In this document: positions 1 through 11,928 of the stretch, piece after piece
How positions within the stretch are numbered: position 1 is the stretch's first letter
How the letters are laid out: each line of letters begins with the position of its first letter
From: Thuidium tamariscinum
Taxonomy: Eukaryota; Streptophyta; Bryopsida; Hypnales; Thuidiaceae
Length of the DNA: 64,000 nt
Reading direction: 5' to 3'
Assembly (NCBI GenBank): GCA_947034885.2
Contig: OX344749.2
Location: 16,259,501 to 16,323,500, forward strand
Program-made: the position numbers and the translations under genes
The notes under the pieces: generated by a model
Seen by the model: only the letters and a program-made list of their open reading frames with translations
Database searches by the model: none
What the model was told of the DNA's origin: nothing

Positions 1-392
1 GGAGGTACGCTTAGTACACGCTTTCTTGAACCCTCTGATAATTTGTGCTCCGCAATCCGCACCGCCTACATGCTTCAATTTTCTGGTGCTTGAGGTTTTG
101 AAATCTTCCGCTTCCTTCTGGGGAAAACTTCTTTCTGAGGTGGATCAGCCTATTAGCACCCGGATCTGCTGTCTTGGTAACTTAGAGATTGAGAAGTTTG
201 AGGAAAGCCACTTGCAAGTAGCATGAAGATATTATAACAAGCATGAATTTTTTTTGGTTGTTGGGGCTAAATTGGTAAAGCATGGGTAGCTCCATGCTAA
301 AGTCCACATTGACATTTACCATCCCATGTACATTGTCATGATGTTGAAAGGTATCTAAGATTGTGGTGGGGTGGGGATGGGGTTTGATTTCG
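1..392. other. Edge region with a possible terminal exon
   Basis: The first ~226 bases are richer in G and C than the next several kilobases. Positions 26-226 are open on the + strand and end in a stop after a mixed-composition, unrecognised peptide. There is no ATG start, and another frame is open from base 1 to about 111. It could be the last exon of a gene lying to the left or a chance open frame. Nothing recognisable lies between 227 and 392. Confidence 0.15.
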
Positions 393-1000
393 GGTGATTG
401 TAAGAAACATTTGTATTATTTTGCATCACATTTTTCATGTTGATTTGTTTTTTGGCTATAATTTTTGCATCGTGATTTTAATCCCTAAAGGATTGTTTAT
501 CTCTTTGGGGAACAATTTGGATCTAAGAAGGTTCCTATTGTCTTAATTTTTTTGAATTTTTTTGAAATTCTTTGAGGTTGTGTATTTTTGCAAGAGCTTT
601 ATAGATATATAAGTTTTATTCCAATTGGTGCCATGGAGCAAAAGTTATAGTACAATAAGCAGAAATGGAGTTGCGTAGACAATACAAAAAGAATCACAAA
701 ATTCAAATTTTTTTTTAAAATTCCTCAAATATTATGTTTTTGTTTACATGTAAAGCTTTGATTCATTCTATTTGGACTAATAATGAGAATGTTATGGACA
801 CTCCTAGTTTTTTGGGCAATCTTAGCATCTTCTTGAAAAAATAATATCATAGAATTCATTTTTTAATGCAATTTTCAAAATTTCTCAAAAGAAAATTGTT
901 AGAGAGGGCTGGGTTTGTTTGTTAGAACAATACCTCTATTGAGATTATTCTAATTCAATTCCATCTTAAAGCTATTAACATTTTAGTTTTCACTTCAATC
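393..1000. mobile_element. Decayed copy of the 0.73-kb inverted-repeat element (left part)
   Basis: The segment starts with GGTGATTGTAAGAAACATTTG. This is a mutated form of the terminus GGTGATTGCAAGAAACACTTG seen at 18709 and 28759. The similarity continues into a TTTTTTGGCTATAATTTTTGCAT-like stretch that matches the subterminal sequence of those copies. No matching right terminus is visible, so the copy is truncated or too diverged, and the right limit given is a guess. Most differences are C-to-T, as expected for an old methylated repeat. Confidence 0.5.
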
Positions 1001-4000
1001 TTGAAACTATTTCTATTTAACAATTTCTTAATGAGTGAAAATTAAGTGTTTTTTTCCTAATTTTTTTTGTAGATTGTCAACTCAAATATTTAATATAAAT
1101 AAGTAAAAAATCAAAATCATTAGTGCAAAATTCTTGAACTAAAAGGATTCAAAGTCAAATTTTCTCATTTGGCCAAGAGCAAAAAAATTTGCTTTTTTAA
1201 AGTTTGAATGCAAATATCTTACAATCTACATAGCGAAAGCTTTGAAGTTTCTTTTACATATTCATATTCTAGTCAAGTATAAGATCTTGCAGTTTGATAT
1301 GTAAAAATAGTTTTCAAAGTTCTTTTCTTTTTGCAATAGAAATGACAATTTTGAGTGGTTATTGAAAAGAAAATCACTTTGGTTCTTTAGAGGTTAAATG
1401 TTTTATTGTTCAAAAGTAGCCTTTGATTCTATACCATACTTGGCTATTTGGAGGGTTTTAGTAATATTTAGTATCCAAATAAATGAATTTGAGGTGAAAT
1501 TTTGAAGGGATGGTCTTTTGATATATCTATAGTTGTTATTTGAGGAATTCAATAAATAGTTAATTATGTGTTGTATAGAAGTCTACAAAGTGAGGTTCTT
1601 ATCCGGGGAAATCACTCTTTTTAATTTTAAGCATACACCTGAGTTAAGAGGGTATTTAACATAGGGCTATTTACCTTCATTTTAGTAATTAAAATGACCG
1701 TATTTTTACATATAAATTCAATCATTTGGTTTTTATAGTTAGGCTATTTTATATACAAAATTTATGTGTCCTATTTTTTCATATCCATTTACAACACACT
1801 ATAAAAGTAGTGTCTTACATATACACTATTTTTTTTTAATATAAACACTACTTGTATTGTAGTACAATTTCAAATGACAAATAAAAATGTGAAATGCAAC
1901 AATAGTTTTAAATATTCTAAATTCTATGCCATGTATTCTAAACAACCTAATATGGTGAATAACAAACATCATAGAAACATTAAATATAGTTATGATACTA
2001 AAACTAAGAAAAACACCAATACTAGCAATATAACATGAATAACATGAGAAATTGACACTCTAAAAATATTGTAGATTAACCCAAGAATATGACCTCTACT
2101 GTAATATAGAGACTATATATTTTATTTTTACATATGCATTTACAATGGTTTTGAATTTAGAATCAAAAAATAAAAGAGTATTTATTAAACACTAGTAAAA
2201 AGAAGATGATTCTAAACATTTACCAGTATATGTTCAAATAGTTGAGGCAAATCTAGAGTTTGTAGTGTCAAAATATAGAAAAGATTCCATGCAAATGTTG
2301 CACACTCTACACCAATTTCTTAAAGGGTACTTTGTGTGAACACAAATCTCTATAGTACAATCTCATTATAAATTTACAGCTCAATTCTTTTGTCTTGGAA
2401 CAGTAGTTTTTTACATGTTACATAATTTGTATACTTAAGGAAAGATTTGTATGTACAGGCTAGAGTTATTTGATGATAACAACAAATCTCCTTAAAAACA
2501 TCCTTAGATTTACTAAATTGTGTAAGTTTTATCATTCAATTAAAAAAGTTTGTTTACATCTATATTCACTATACTACAAACTTTTTATATGAACCCTATT
2601 TGTAAGGCTAATTTATTAATAAAAATTCCTACTAAATGATGTTTATACATAGCCTAATTTATATATAATAGGATATGTGACATTTCGAGAACCCTATAGT
2701 AGTTCTACATATATATAAAATTTATCCCCTTTGAATTAAATAGACCCTATCTTTTAACTCACGTAGTTTTCTAAAAATCGCGAGTAATCTCCCTGGGGGT
2801 TCTTATTAGCTTGCATTTTGAAACATATAAAATGGTGTTTTGGTGAATGTCCATCCCTATAGAATTTTTGTAAATGACCCATTTTTTCAAAGTTTTTTCA
2901 TATTTTTTATTGTTTAAAACATCAAAGTATCTATTTTTTTGAGATTTGAAACTTTTTTAGTATTCCTACTTAGAGAATTTTTCTACTATTTTCTTGTAGT
3001 GGTTACATACCTTTTAAAATTTTTCCTTTTGTTGTGGTAAAGAGGTGTATACATTGGCATTATATTTTTTAAAGTTAAAATGATTTTTCTAATTTTAAAG
3101 TACTACAAAACTAAAGCTAAGAGTATTGACCACAACAAAAGTGATAGGTGTGTAGACTTGTAATCAACCATTGACACAAATGGAAGAATCCAATAGATGT
3201 TGGAATTGAGTGATTGATGACATTGGAATGTTCAACCTTATTCTACATGAAGATCAACTAATTTTAATGTACTTTGATTTATGTGTGTAACAATAATGTA
3301 CAAAAGTAACGCAATTTATAAAATAAATAATTTAAGGTAAGGCTAAAGTTATTCTTGTATTGTAATGACTTCCCCCAAAATAAAATTTAATGACACCAAT
3401 GTTGAAGATTGCTAAATTTAGTGTTTAAGTTTACCCCAATTCTACACTCTATTAAACTTAAGTAAGAAGGTGCTAAAATATACTTTCTAGGGGGGTAGAG
3501 TTGCATATGTGTAGTAGAGATCTATGATGAGGATTATCATTGTAAAATAAGGTGAAATGATAAAGATGACACTTTTAACTACATAACTTTTAGAGCTACA
3601 TAGAATTAGTTGTGATTATTTGAAGTGAGAGTTGACCACGTAGATTCTTATTTATGTTCTTTAGAAGGGTCAAATAAAAGCATGTATGTGCTTAGAATAG
3701 CCCTAGATCCCTTTGTTAAATTTGTTGAAGATTATCCATCTAATATTTTTGAATAAAAACTTCACACCAATTAGAAGATCATGATCATTGAATTTCAAAG
3801 AGAAGGATTTTTCAAGCCATTCAATCAAAGGTAAAGTTTCATTTTTCAAAAACTTTATCAACAAATGTCTATCTTTCAACCTTAAGAAACATTCTAATGA
3901 TATAGAAATTAATTGAAAATAATGGAGTCTAATTTAGCATATATTTTGGATGGCCCAAGGATATTCATTTGTAAGCCATGGTCAAATAGTCTTTGATTAT

Positions 4001-5028
4001 ATATGGATTTTTTTGAGATGCTCATAGCCCTTACCTATTTGTTGTTTTGAAGTTTTGACTTTGAAAATTCATAAAAATACAATTTTCAATATGAAAACAA
4101 GTTTCCTTTTGCAATTTCTATACACTAAGAATTGTTTCTATATGAAATATACGTTATCCTTGCCTTATTGTCCAAGATACTTTAATTAGTTAAATGAATC
4201 ATGACAAGTAATTTCACCTCATAGTTATTTTACATTTCTATTAGCACTACACCTTCAAGCTCCAAAAATGATTAGTATTGTTATTTTAGTGATATTGTTG
4301 TGATTTTGCAATTGTGACAACCAAGTGTTAGAGCTTTAAAATAGTAAACTTGTATCACAATTGGAAATTGAATTCATGAGTTTGAGTGTGTGAATTGTCT
4401 TTGTAAAGTTTTACATTGCTTCCACTTCCACTTCCATATGAATAGAAGGTGAAAGTACATTTTAGGAGTAGCTTTGCCTTATTGCCCAACTAAAAGTAAT
4501 AAACAAGGTTAAGTCCAATGTCAAAAACAGGTTTCCAGAAGTAGAAAATTTGCCTCCCTTGCTGTTCATGAGCCTCCCGGCCAAATGTAGATTCCCTTCT
4601 TGCAACCATTGCACACTTTTATGTAAAATTTGGCACTTTTTAAGGCATACGACTTGAAATGGATACCACTCCTAGTTTTGGAACCTTGTATAGATGTTTG
4701 CCGTAATTATTGTAATTTAAATGAAATTGAAAATTTCAATTTTAAGACAAGGACTGGGCTGATGTAGATCCAAGGTTTCAGAAGGGCATCTGGAAAAGTG
4801 CTGCCTCTTTGGGTTGTTGTGCCATTTCGACTAGTATAACTATCTATTAGTGTTCCTTCTTCAATTGTCCTTGTCAACCAGTGTTCCTTCTCATTTTTTT
4901 TTGACACATTTGAAACGGAAATTCATTGCAAAAGATAAAACAGTTCCTTCTCTATTTTGAGAGTCGTGAGACTGCATATGTGGTTTTTGTTGTCATATCT
5001 TCTTACAATCTAATGGTGACTGATTGCA
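1001..5028. other. AT-rich intergenic DNA without recognisable genes
   Basis: Long poly-T and poly-A tracts and dense stops in all frames. No open frame has coding character, and I saw no RNA gene, terminal repeat or tandem array. It is probably old repeat-derived DNA. Confidence 0.5.
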
Positions 5029-5151
5029 ATTTCCAGGAACGTGCAAGGATGTTGATGAAATTGTAGGTAAGAAGCTCACGGAAACAATGAAACAAATGTG
5101 GCATGGCAAAGGATGTATTCAAGCCTCATTGATCTGAGCTTGTCTTGGTTA
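5029..5151 (+). other. Possible coding exon, unrecognised
   Basis: A short open stretch (peptide beginning GTCKDVDEIVGKKLTE) follows a TTCCAG acceptor-like site and ends in TGA after about 36 codons. An internal GTAGGTAAGAAG could instead be a splice donor. Local composition is less AT-rich than the surroundings. I do not recognise the peptide and there is no supporting neighbour. It could be a pseudogene fragment or chance. Confidence 0.15.
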
Positions 5152-6276
5152 ATTTTTTCTATAATTTTGAAGAACAACTTCAAAGATTTTAGTTTAACAA
5201 TCAGTTTGTATTGCCCAAACAAACTAGTGGTAGGAAAACAACTATGCATGACAATCAGAGAGCCACTTGAGAAGAAATTGCCCCTCCATCAGTGCAGAAG
5301 TGGTGGCTGTCATTTCTTGAGCAGCTGAAATTTAGCTTCAGTTGATTGTACTCACCACACGTTCAGTAAATCCGTATCTTGGATATCATTTTTGTCTTGA
5401 TGCTGTGATTTTCAATATTAGAATAAAATACAGGCAGGTGACTGGTGTCAAGTTTGGGCGTGAGATGCTCCGGTGCAGTCTTGGCTTCTGCTGAGGCACA
5501 TTGAAGCAGCGATCCCAGAACTGTTTTTGGCAATTAGCTGGGAATGCTATCTTCGTGGTAAAGGGTGGCTATTTTCGCAATTGGCTCCTGAGGGGGTGAA
5601 ATATGTTCATTATCTTATGAATAAAGAAGGGGCAATTTGACTCCCCATTTTTTTTCTAGTACTGCAAAATTTGCTAAGTCACATGGAAATTGATACAGCA
5701 CTTGTGGCTATACTGTGACTTTGTGTATATGGGAATTTGATAAGGCATATAATTAGAAGTGTATAATTGCCTATATTGAAGTTGTTTTAGAGTGTTTTTC
5801 CTCCATTTGAGAAGAATGAACATTTTTAGGGTTTATTTTCAAATTTGTCACTAACAAGGGAGTTGAATCCTTCTTGCGGTGTGTGCAAGATTGCCCATTT
5901 GCAATGTTAGCGTTCTGCACGCACACAAATAAGTTACTTAGGCACCATAGTCGCCCAACTATTGAAACTCCACATAGTTGCAATCGCCCCCTTCTACCGT
6001 TAAACACTATTGTTTGTTCCTTGTGCAGCCACCTTCACCTCCAATACCCCAATCTCGAAAAAGCCTCCGCCACCCACACATCCACCAGACCACCACAAGC
6101 TGGTCAAGGAAATATAAGCATTGAGTAGCTAGGCTTGCTAATTCTCATAAAAACTAAGGGCTCTAATGGAACTAGAAAGACTCAACACTGGCAATGATAA
6201 AAATCCTAATAAAAGGATACTCCTTTGCTCATCATGGTTCACTTCTCACTTCTCAGCTCCCGTTAGACATCTCCCT
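5152..6276. other. Non-coding or unassigned sequence left of the LTR cluster
   Basis: Mixed AT-rich DNA. Overlapping short frames on both strands around 5771-6128 look like chance, because they oppose each other and start without context. No repeats or RNA genes were recognised. Confidence 0.4.
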
Positions 6277-6281
6277 GCTAG

Positions 6282-6408
6282 TGTGAGCTCCCAATTTGTC
6301 ACTTGGGACTCATGTGTTTCTTTTTTTTCGAAGTTTTGCAATTTATACTACAAATATTGACAAAAAAACCTAAAAAGACCGTAGTACCAAAATAGGTATG
6401 TTGCATGC
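6282..6408 (+). repeat. 5' end of a family-3 LTR, split by solo LTR A
   Basis: The segment begins TGTGAGCTCCCAATTTGTCA and continues with TTGGGACTCA. This corresponds to the starts of the LTRs at 39325 and (reverse) 44565, which begin TGTGAGTCCCCGATTCGTCA. Its continuation is at 10474-11303, after the inserted solo LTR A. The five bases before it are GCTAG, but the matching duplication was not found because the LTR is truncated at 11303. Confidence 0.6.
6404..6408. repeat. Target-site duplication CATGC, left of solo LTR A
   Basis: CATGC occurs directly before the LTR start TGTGAG at 6409 and again at 10469-10473 directly after the LTR end CCCACA. A 5-bp duplication is the normal signature of Ty3-type integration and fixes both LTR ends. 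Confidence 0.9.
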
Positions 6409-7462
6409 TGTGAGCCCCGTCATTGTCACTCAGGCCTCAGATTTTTCTTTTTTTCGCTTATTGCTCATATTTAGGGTTATTATGGTTTAAAATCAACTAA
6501 AAAGAATGCTCACAGTAGGATTGATGCAATTCTTGCCAATGATGGAGAATTGGGTCTAATTGTTTCGGAGTACCTTAAAAGACTCCTTAGAGCCAATTTC
6601 TACAACTTATCATGAGACCAGACACGATATTACGCGATTCACAGGAGATTGCACTAGCCCCACGGAAGTCCGACAGTCTCCTACGGGCGTCACGGCAAAG
6701 CCAACTGGGGAAGATTCCCTTGTACGGGAATGATTCCTCCCCGGAGGAATTAATTCCGCCACATTGCAATTTCTGCTTTGATTAGACAGTGTAGGTTTTT
6801 AGCGAAACTTTGCACTTGTCATTGGGGGGCTTCCTAGAAGATCCCCTAAAAGTTTCGTAATTTTCTGGATTACGGAAATGACTCCATGGGAAGTCAACCG
6901 CTTTTACCGGCAATTGGAAATTCATAGAAAATTCCACGGTGATGGTAAAATCCCACTAAAAATTAGGATAGTATGTTTTAGCCTAAATAAGCGTCTCGCC
7001 AAATTTCAAGATATTCTGACATCAACAAGTACCAGAACCGGCAGCGTAGGCAAGTTTTGATGGTTTTACCAAAACTCTTGCAAGTTGACCGGTGCACGGG
7101 GAGCATACGGAATCCAATTCAGGTCAACTTAGACTCTTTTCCAACATTCTTGGACCTTCCCGACAACCCGGGCTAGTCAAAACCTTTGGGAAAAATCAAT
7201 TCCAAAAGATAGATTTTCCACCCTTTTTATCGGTTCGTAAATGTTAGCTTTGGGGCGCATTTGGGCTCCGAGAGTAAGGGGTAGGGATTCCTTTAGACTA
7301 ATTTGGGTCTTCTGGAGCTAATGGCGCTGTCCGTTTGGCGATCGGACCATTTCTCCAAAAGTTAGAATTGCTACAGCAGTAGGGTAGATTTTTAGTTCGT
7401 TAATTGGTTTTTTCTTAGTTAGTTTTATTCGTAACTTGAGGGGGGAGGAGGCCTTGGAAATG

Positions 7463-7470
7463 TATAAAAG
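7463..7470 (+). promoter_or_regulatory. LTR A TATA box
   Basis: TATAAAAG lies in a GC-rich setting (GGAAATGTATAAAAGGCC), about 1.05 kb into the LTR, followed by a C-rich, pyrimidine-rich stretch typical of a plant transcription start. The same element is at 14313 and 51079 in LTRs B and C. Confidence 0.75.
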
Positions 7471-8694
7471 GCCTCCCCCTCCCCTCATTTCACAACCCTC
7501 TATTTCATTTCTCGAAACCTCTTTTGAAAATCTCTTATTTCACTTCTAGAAAACTCTTTTTATCAAACCTCTTTCGAAAACTCTCTCATACCACTTGCAT
7601 CTATTCTATCATCTCTATCATTTTCTCAAGTGATTACCTTGCAAAGTTTGGGGTCTTCTACTCTTGTTCTTTGACACACTTGAGTTTCCACTAGTATTCT
7701 ATTTTGAAGATTGATATCGAGACCATTCGATTTAAGTCTTTTGACAAGGGATTCACAGCCTGGATTGGCTTATCGAGGATCCCCCTAAGCTTAAACGGGT
7801 GATTTGGGTCCTTTTTTGTGACAAGGAAGTTGGGTAGGATCCATACTTCTTTTTGGCTCTTAGAGTAAGCGGAGTTCTGGCAGAACCATCCTAGGATTTG
7901 AGGTCCACACCTTGAAACGGCGAAGCTATCGCCAAATTTCTAGGGGCTTTTTGTCTTTTTTATTAGATTTACTCCAAAATTCGGGCTTGAAACACCCAGA
8001 CGACGGAGCTTTGAACTTACTTATACCGAAATTCCAATTTGGTATTTTGTAAAAGGGTCCCTTTAAAAGACCCCAAAGTTTGTGATACCCGCGGCTAGCA
8101 ACTGCCGGGTTTTAGAAAGGCCAAAATTTCACCGCGGACCAACAGCCAGGGGAAGCAGCCAGACCAGCCCAGCCAGGAAGAGCAGCCAGTACCGGCCCGG
8201 CCAGATCGGCCCAGCCGCCCACCGGCCCCGGTCACCAGCCAACAGTCGGCACTGTATCCGCAGCGGCACTGTCCAGCCAGCCGGCACTACCAGCAGTCGG
8301 CACTGAGTACAGATGGTTGGTTAACAACTAGCACGTACAGACTGGTTATGTTAACTTGACATCACATACATTGGTTTTATACAAAACCAAATGGGGTGAT
8401 ACCCCAAGGGGTCCCAATTTGCATTTTTTTTGGGAAAATTATACCACCTGGTGTGACTTTTAGGAGAAAATCTGAGGACTAAGTCTGAGCTTGAGTGTAG
8501 GAATTAATTTAGATTAGTTTCTCAAACTAGAAGGAAGTCAGAGAGTGTGAGAATTAGAGAGAAAAAACCCAAAACTCCCAAACTGAGTGAGAATTCCAAG
8601 TCCAGAGCAAATTAAGCAAGCCCAGAACTAGGTGAGGAGAGGGGAGCAAGGAAGGGCAGGTCTGATCTGGTCAACCAGAGTTGACCAGCCTCCC

Positions 8695-8830
8695 AACCAT
8701 ACTCCACCTAGATCAGAGCCCCCCAAACACACTCATCCAGATCAGAGTCCCCCCAACCACACTCCATCCAGATCAGAGCCTCCCAACACACTCCATCCAG
8801 ATCAAAAGACCTCCCAACCTTGGGAGGCAT
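8695..8830 (+). repeat. ~33-bp tandem repeats in the transcribed part of LTR A
   Basis: Four to five degenerate copies of a unit containing CCACACTCCATCCAGATCAG. They create open frames on both strands, which I treat as artefacts. LTRs B and C have different tandem repeats at the corresponding place (15431-15640), so this leader segment evolves by local amplification. Confidence 0.7.
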
Positions 8831-9397
8831 ATTAGCAGCCTCCAAAGTCAACCTAGAAGGGGTCTGGCTCACCAGAACTTCAAGAAATTCCCGTTGTTGA
8901 GATCCAGCACAAGCCATTCTCCAAAGATCTTCACCAAAATTGCAAGTATAAGCTCCAAGATCAAGCGCACAAGTGTGTGAAGAAGTGTGAGTGAAGGTTT
9001 AAGCATTAGCAATAGGGGAGGAAGAAGAAGGGAATTGGGTGGTGCGGAAAACCAAATAGAATAACTTGACTTTCTTAACCATGGATGTTTTAGATTAGAG
9101 ACAAATAGAGAAAAAACAAATAAAAGAATAGTTTGACTTTGAGAAGTTAGAGGTTTGCCAATTTGGAGAAAAGTTGGAAAACCTTAGTTGTAGTGGAATT
9201 GACTTTCAAAACCAATTAGTGGCTAATTTCAAAAATTAGATTTTATTAGGATATTGTATAAGTTGACTTTGGGGACTATTTAAAAGAAAAAGAAGGAGCT
9301 CGAAGGATAAAGAAAAATACAAAACAAAGGTAAGGAAAGGAGGGAGGTTTTGAAGGGAAATACCCCATTCAACGATATTCAAACAAAAAGCACCAAG

Positions 9398-9469
9398 ATG
9401 GAGGTGGAACGGGCGCAAATTGGAGGATTTATCGAATCACATGAAGACCTCGAAAACGCCATGATGGAG
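9398..9469 (+). CDS. Conserved 24-codon LTR start exon (copy in solo LTR A)
   Basis: The segment runs from ATG to GAG and is followed at once by GTTAGTCTTTGA, a plausible splice donor that also closes the frame after three more codons. The peptide begins MEVERAQIGG and ends with HEDLENAMME. Compared with the copy in LTR B (16256-16327), I count seven base differences, five synonymous and two replacing. That pattern suggests protein-level constraint in an LTR that is otherwise non-coding. In this solo LTR there is nothing left to splice to. Confidence 0.6.
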
Positions 9470-10344
9470 GTTAGTCTTTGAAATTTCTTTGTTGCCATTT
9501 CTTTCCATAATTTCCTTTTAGTCATAGAATTTAGCCAATAGCCTAGAAGCAATACGAATCTAGAATCATCCAAAAGACCAACGCCATAAGAAATTAGACA
9601 AAGTTAGAGTCAATCGGGGATTTAAACTTTTAGATTTAGAAAGTAAAAGTAGGAAGTGGAAAGCCATAAGCAATTCCGAGGAAAAGTAATTGACCGGTAA
9701 ATTTTGGTGAACCGGACAACGGTCAAAATTTACTTACGATCGATTTATCTAAGGAATACATAGTGGAAATTAACTTAGTAACTAGTAAGGATAGAAGGAT
9801 AAATCCAAAAGAATTAAACCCTTAGATAAAAAGGAGTTCAACAAGGTAAAAGTTGGATGAACCAGTCAACGGTCCAAATTTACCGTGAAAATTCACAATT
9901 ATCCAAAGTCAAAGATTAGGGATTTACCGTGGAAGGATAAAATCATTCCTATCAAGGTAAAACTCAAATCAACTATTTAGATATCCAAAGTTAAAGTAGT
10001 AAAAGAATAGTTAAACCAATACGCTAATTAGACTAAAAGATAATTAAGGAATAAGTTAGGGATAGAATCCTCTAGAGGTATCTTAGAACATAAAAAACCC
10101 GAGATTACTTAGAACTCTATCAACAAGCAATACGCTGGAAAGGAGTGAAACCTTAGCTAGAACCTTTGCTTATTTTTTAAATGTCAAACAAGATTGACTA
10201 AAGCAAGTAAAACCTTAGACTTCCACCAGTATTACAAAGTAGAAAACAACTGAAAAGACTTATCAAAAATTCAAAAACCTTAGAGTGAAAGTTATTCCCG
10301 CCTAGCAAGTGCAAGCGAGTTGATTAGGAGTAGGAAGTTAGGAA

Positions 10345-10363
10345 GATCCATTGCTTGGAAGGC
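10345..10363 (+). other. tRNA-Gly(UCC) anticodon-arm antisense motif, LTR A
   Basis: GATCCATTGCTTGGAAGGC is the reverse complement of a tRNA-Gly(UCC) anticodon arm as I recall it (core TGCCTTCCAAGCA). The motif is kept in every LTR of this window that reaches this region (11408, 17140, 37914, 42670, 53906). Confidence 0.6.
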
Positions 10364-10433
10364 GTAACTGGATTGCACGTAGGCTAGACACCCACTAAAA
10401 ATCACTCACCAAATAGTAGAACCTGGTTGTGTA

Positions 10434-10462
10434 CACTTTATTCCAAAGGTGGGAATAAAGCG
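10434..10462 (+). promoter_or_regulatory. LTR-end hairpin containing AATAAA, LTR A
   Basis: CACTTTATTCC and GGAATAAAGCG flank a 7-base loop, with one weakened pair near the base. The right arm carries the plant polyadenylation-type signal AATAAA six bases before the LTR end. Confidence 0.6.
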
Positions 10463-10473
10463 CCCACACATGC

Positions 10474-11303
10474 CGATATAGTATTTGATCACAATTGTAC
10501 TTTTATCCATAGAACAATCCTAAAATCCACTTGAAAATAGGTTAGAACCAACAAATAGTGGAATTTGACAGGTTTGAGGGTTCTTACCCGAAATAGCCTG
10601 GAACTTCATATGCTGGTGACCTTGCTAGTTAAATTAGGTTTAAGAAGAGTCCGGGCCAAGCCCCCAGAGAGATTCCTTAGAGAGGTTTCAATTTCCCCAT
10701 TCCATCGATAAAATAGTAGAACCCCCAATTGCTAACGTGCAGGTGTTATTTCCTCAAGATTAGTTGCAGAAGAATCTACAGCCACTCGATTGTGATCTCG
10801 GGTTGGAACTATGTCAGGGGATCAGAAGCGAAATCGGTTCGCAAAGATTCCTTCACATGTGGAAGATTCCCTAACTGCCGGTGAATTAATGGAGCAAGTG
10901 TTGTTGCCATCCATGCTTAGACTTTGCAAGGGCCACTACGGACTTGCAGGTCTCTTGGGGGATTCCATAAGAGGTTCCCTAGAAAGTCTCAGTTTTTTCT
11001 AATCATTCCAAGATCTTTTTCCAAGTAGTCAATTCCCAAATTCAATATGGAAAATTCACGGTAATTACCCAGGTGGCGGTAAAATCTCACTAAAAATTAA
11101 AATAGCATATTTTATGTTAATAACGCGCCTCGACAAGTTTCATGGGATTCCAATAGCATGAAATCGCCAAATTGACAACGTCCATCCCAAATTATCCACG
11201 TGACGAAAATTACGTGGCGTTGACTGACATCCTAGGAGCATACGAAATCGGAATGAAGTCAACCAAGAAGCTTTTCTCACTCCCAAGAACCTTCTGGACA
11301 ACC
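10474..11303 (+). repeat. Continuation of the family-3 LTR, truncated
   Basis: After the CATGC duplication the family-3 LTR resumes. Positions 11081-11098 hold GGTAAAATCTCACTAAAAAT, the block conserved in all LTR families here, and 11215-11250 match the GTTGAC...GCATACG motif of families 1 and 2. No promoter or LTR end of its own is present, because the reverse LTR begins at 11304. The 63-codon frame at 10811-11002 is not preserved in the other LTRs and is not called as a gene. Confidence 0.6.
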
Positions 11304-11407
11304 TGTGGGTGCTTTGTTCCCACCCTTGGAATAAAGTATACACAACCAGGTTCAATTCTGTGAAGTCTAACTCCTAATGGGTGTCTATCTACGTTTTGTC
11401 TAGTTCT

Positions 11408-11426
11408 GCCTTCCAAGCAATGGATC
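11408..11426 (-). other. tRNA-Gly(UCC) anticodon-arm antisense motif, reverse LTR
   Basis: The + strand reads GCCTTCCAAGCAATGGATC, so the LTR sense strand is antisense to the tRNA. The motif is kept although the surrounding LTR is strongly diverged from copies A and B. Confidence 0.6.
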
Positions 11427-11856
11427 TTCTAACTGCTACTCCTACTTCTTTCTTTGAAATAATTGTTCAAGGGATTTTACCAATTTATCTAAGTGATTTG
11501 GATAATGATTGTTAAACTTCCTACGGACTTTTGAGCTATAATTTCTTTGGATGTTTCTACTTAGTCTAATTATTCTACCCTCTATTTTCTATTCTTAATT
11601 GATTGATTTACAGAAAGGATAACCAACCAATACATATCTTTTAATTGGTGGTGTCTCGAAATCAAACTCCTAATTCCTAGTTGATTGGTAATATTTTCTA
11701 ATCTTGCTTAAACTTCTATTTTTGCTTAGAATTCACCATCTATCTACTTTTACTTAGCTTTGACTTCCTATAGTTTAATCCTAATTGTAAAGCAAATTCT
11801 CGACTTTTAAAACCTAGTTGTGTGGTAATTTTGGAAAAGGGTGTTTACAGACTTAC

Positions 11857-11928
11857 TGTGATCATATTGACTTCAAAATCCTCGTGCCCACCGAACAATT
11901 CCTCCCGGTGTATAAGCTCTACTTCCAT
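11857..11928 (-). CDS. Conserved 24-codon LTR start exon (diverged copy)
   Basis: On the minus strand an ATG opens a 72-nt frame beginning MEVE and containing HEDFE, followed directly by GTAAGTCTGTAA. That is a strong donor (GTAAGT), and the frame closes three codons later. Length, start motif MEVE, central HED[LF]E, a Met near the end and the donor position all match the copies in LTRs A, B and C, although the remaining codons and the flanking DNA are heavily diverged. This is the best evidence that the exon is real. Confidence 0.6.

Larger units (their letters stand above)
6409..10468 (+). mobile_element. Solo LTR A (4,060 bp), same family as LTRs B and C
   Basis: A complete LTR running from TGTGAGCCCCG to GCGCCCACA, flanked by CATGC duplications. 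No internal region is present, so it is a solo LTR left by recombination between two LTRs. It aligns along its whole length with 13203-17263 and 49970-53996 but is clearly more diverged from them than they are from each other. It contains a TATA box (7463-7470), lineage-specific tandem repeats around 8695-8830, a conserved short exon (9398-9469), a tRNA-Gly antisense stretch (10345-10363) and an AATAAA hairpin (10434-10462). Short open frames inside it are not conserved as proteins, apart from the 24-codon exon. Confidence 0.9.

Noticed and set aside
6878-7060. 60-codon frame MTPWEVNR... present in LTRs A, B and C
   Set aside because: It lies in the conserved U3 part upstream of the TATA box and follows nucleotide conservation shared with family 2, where the frame is not kept. 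Treated as regulatory DNA.
8632-8980. Pro/Thr-rich 67-99 codon frames in LTR A
   Set aside because: Products of a ~33-bp tandem repeat. No counterpart in LTRs B and C.
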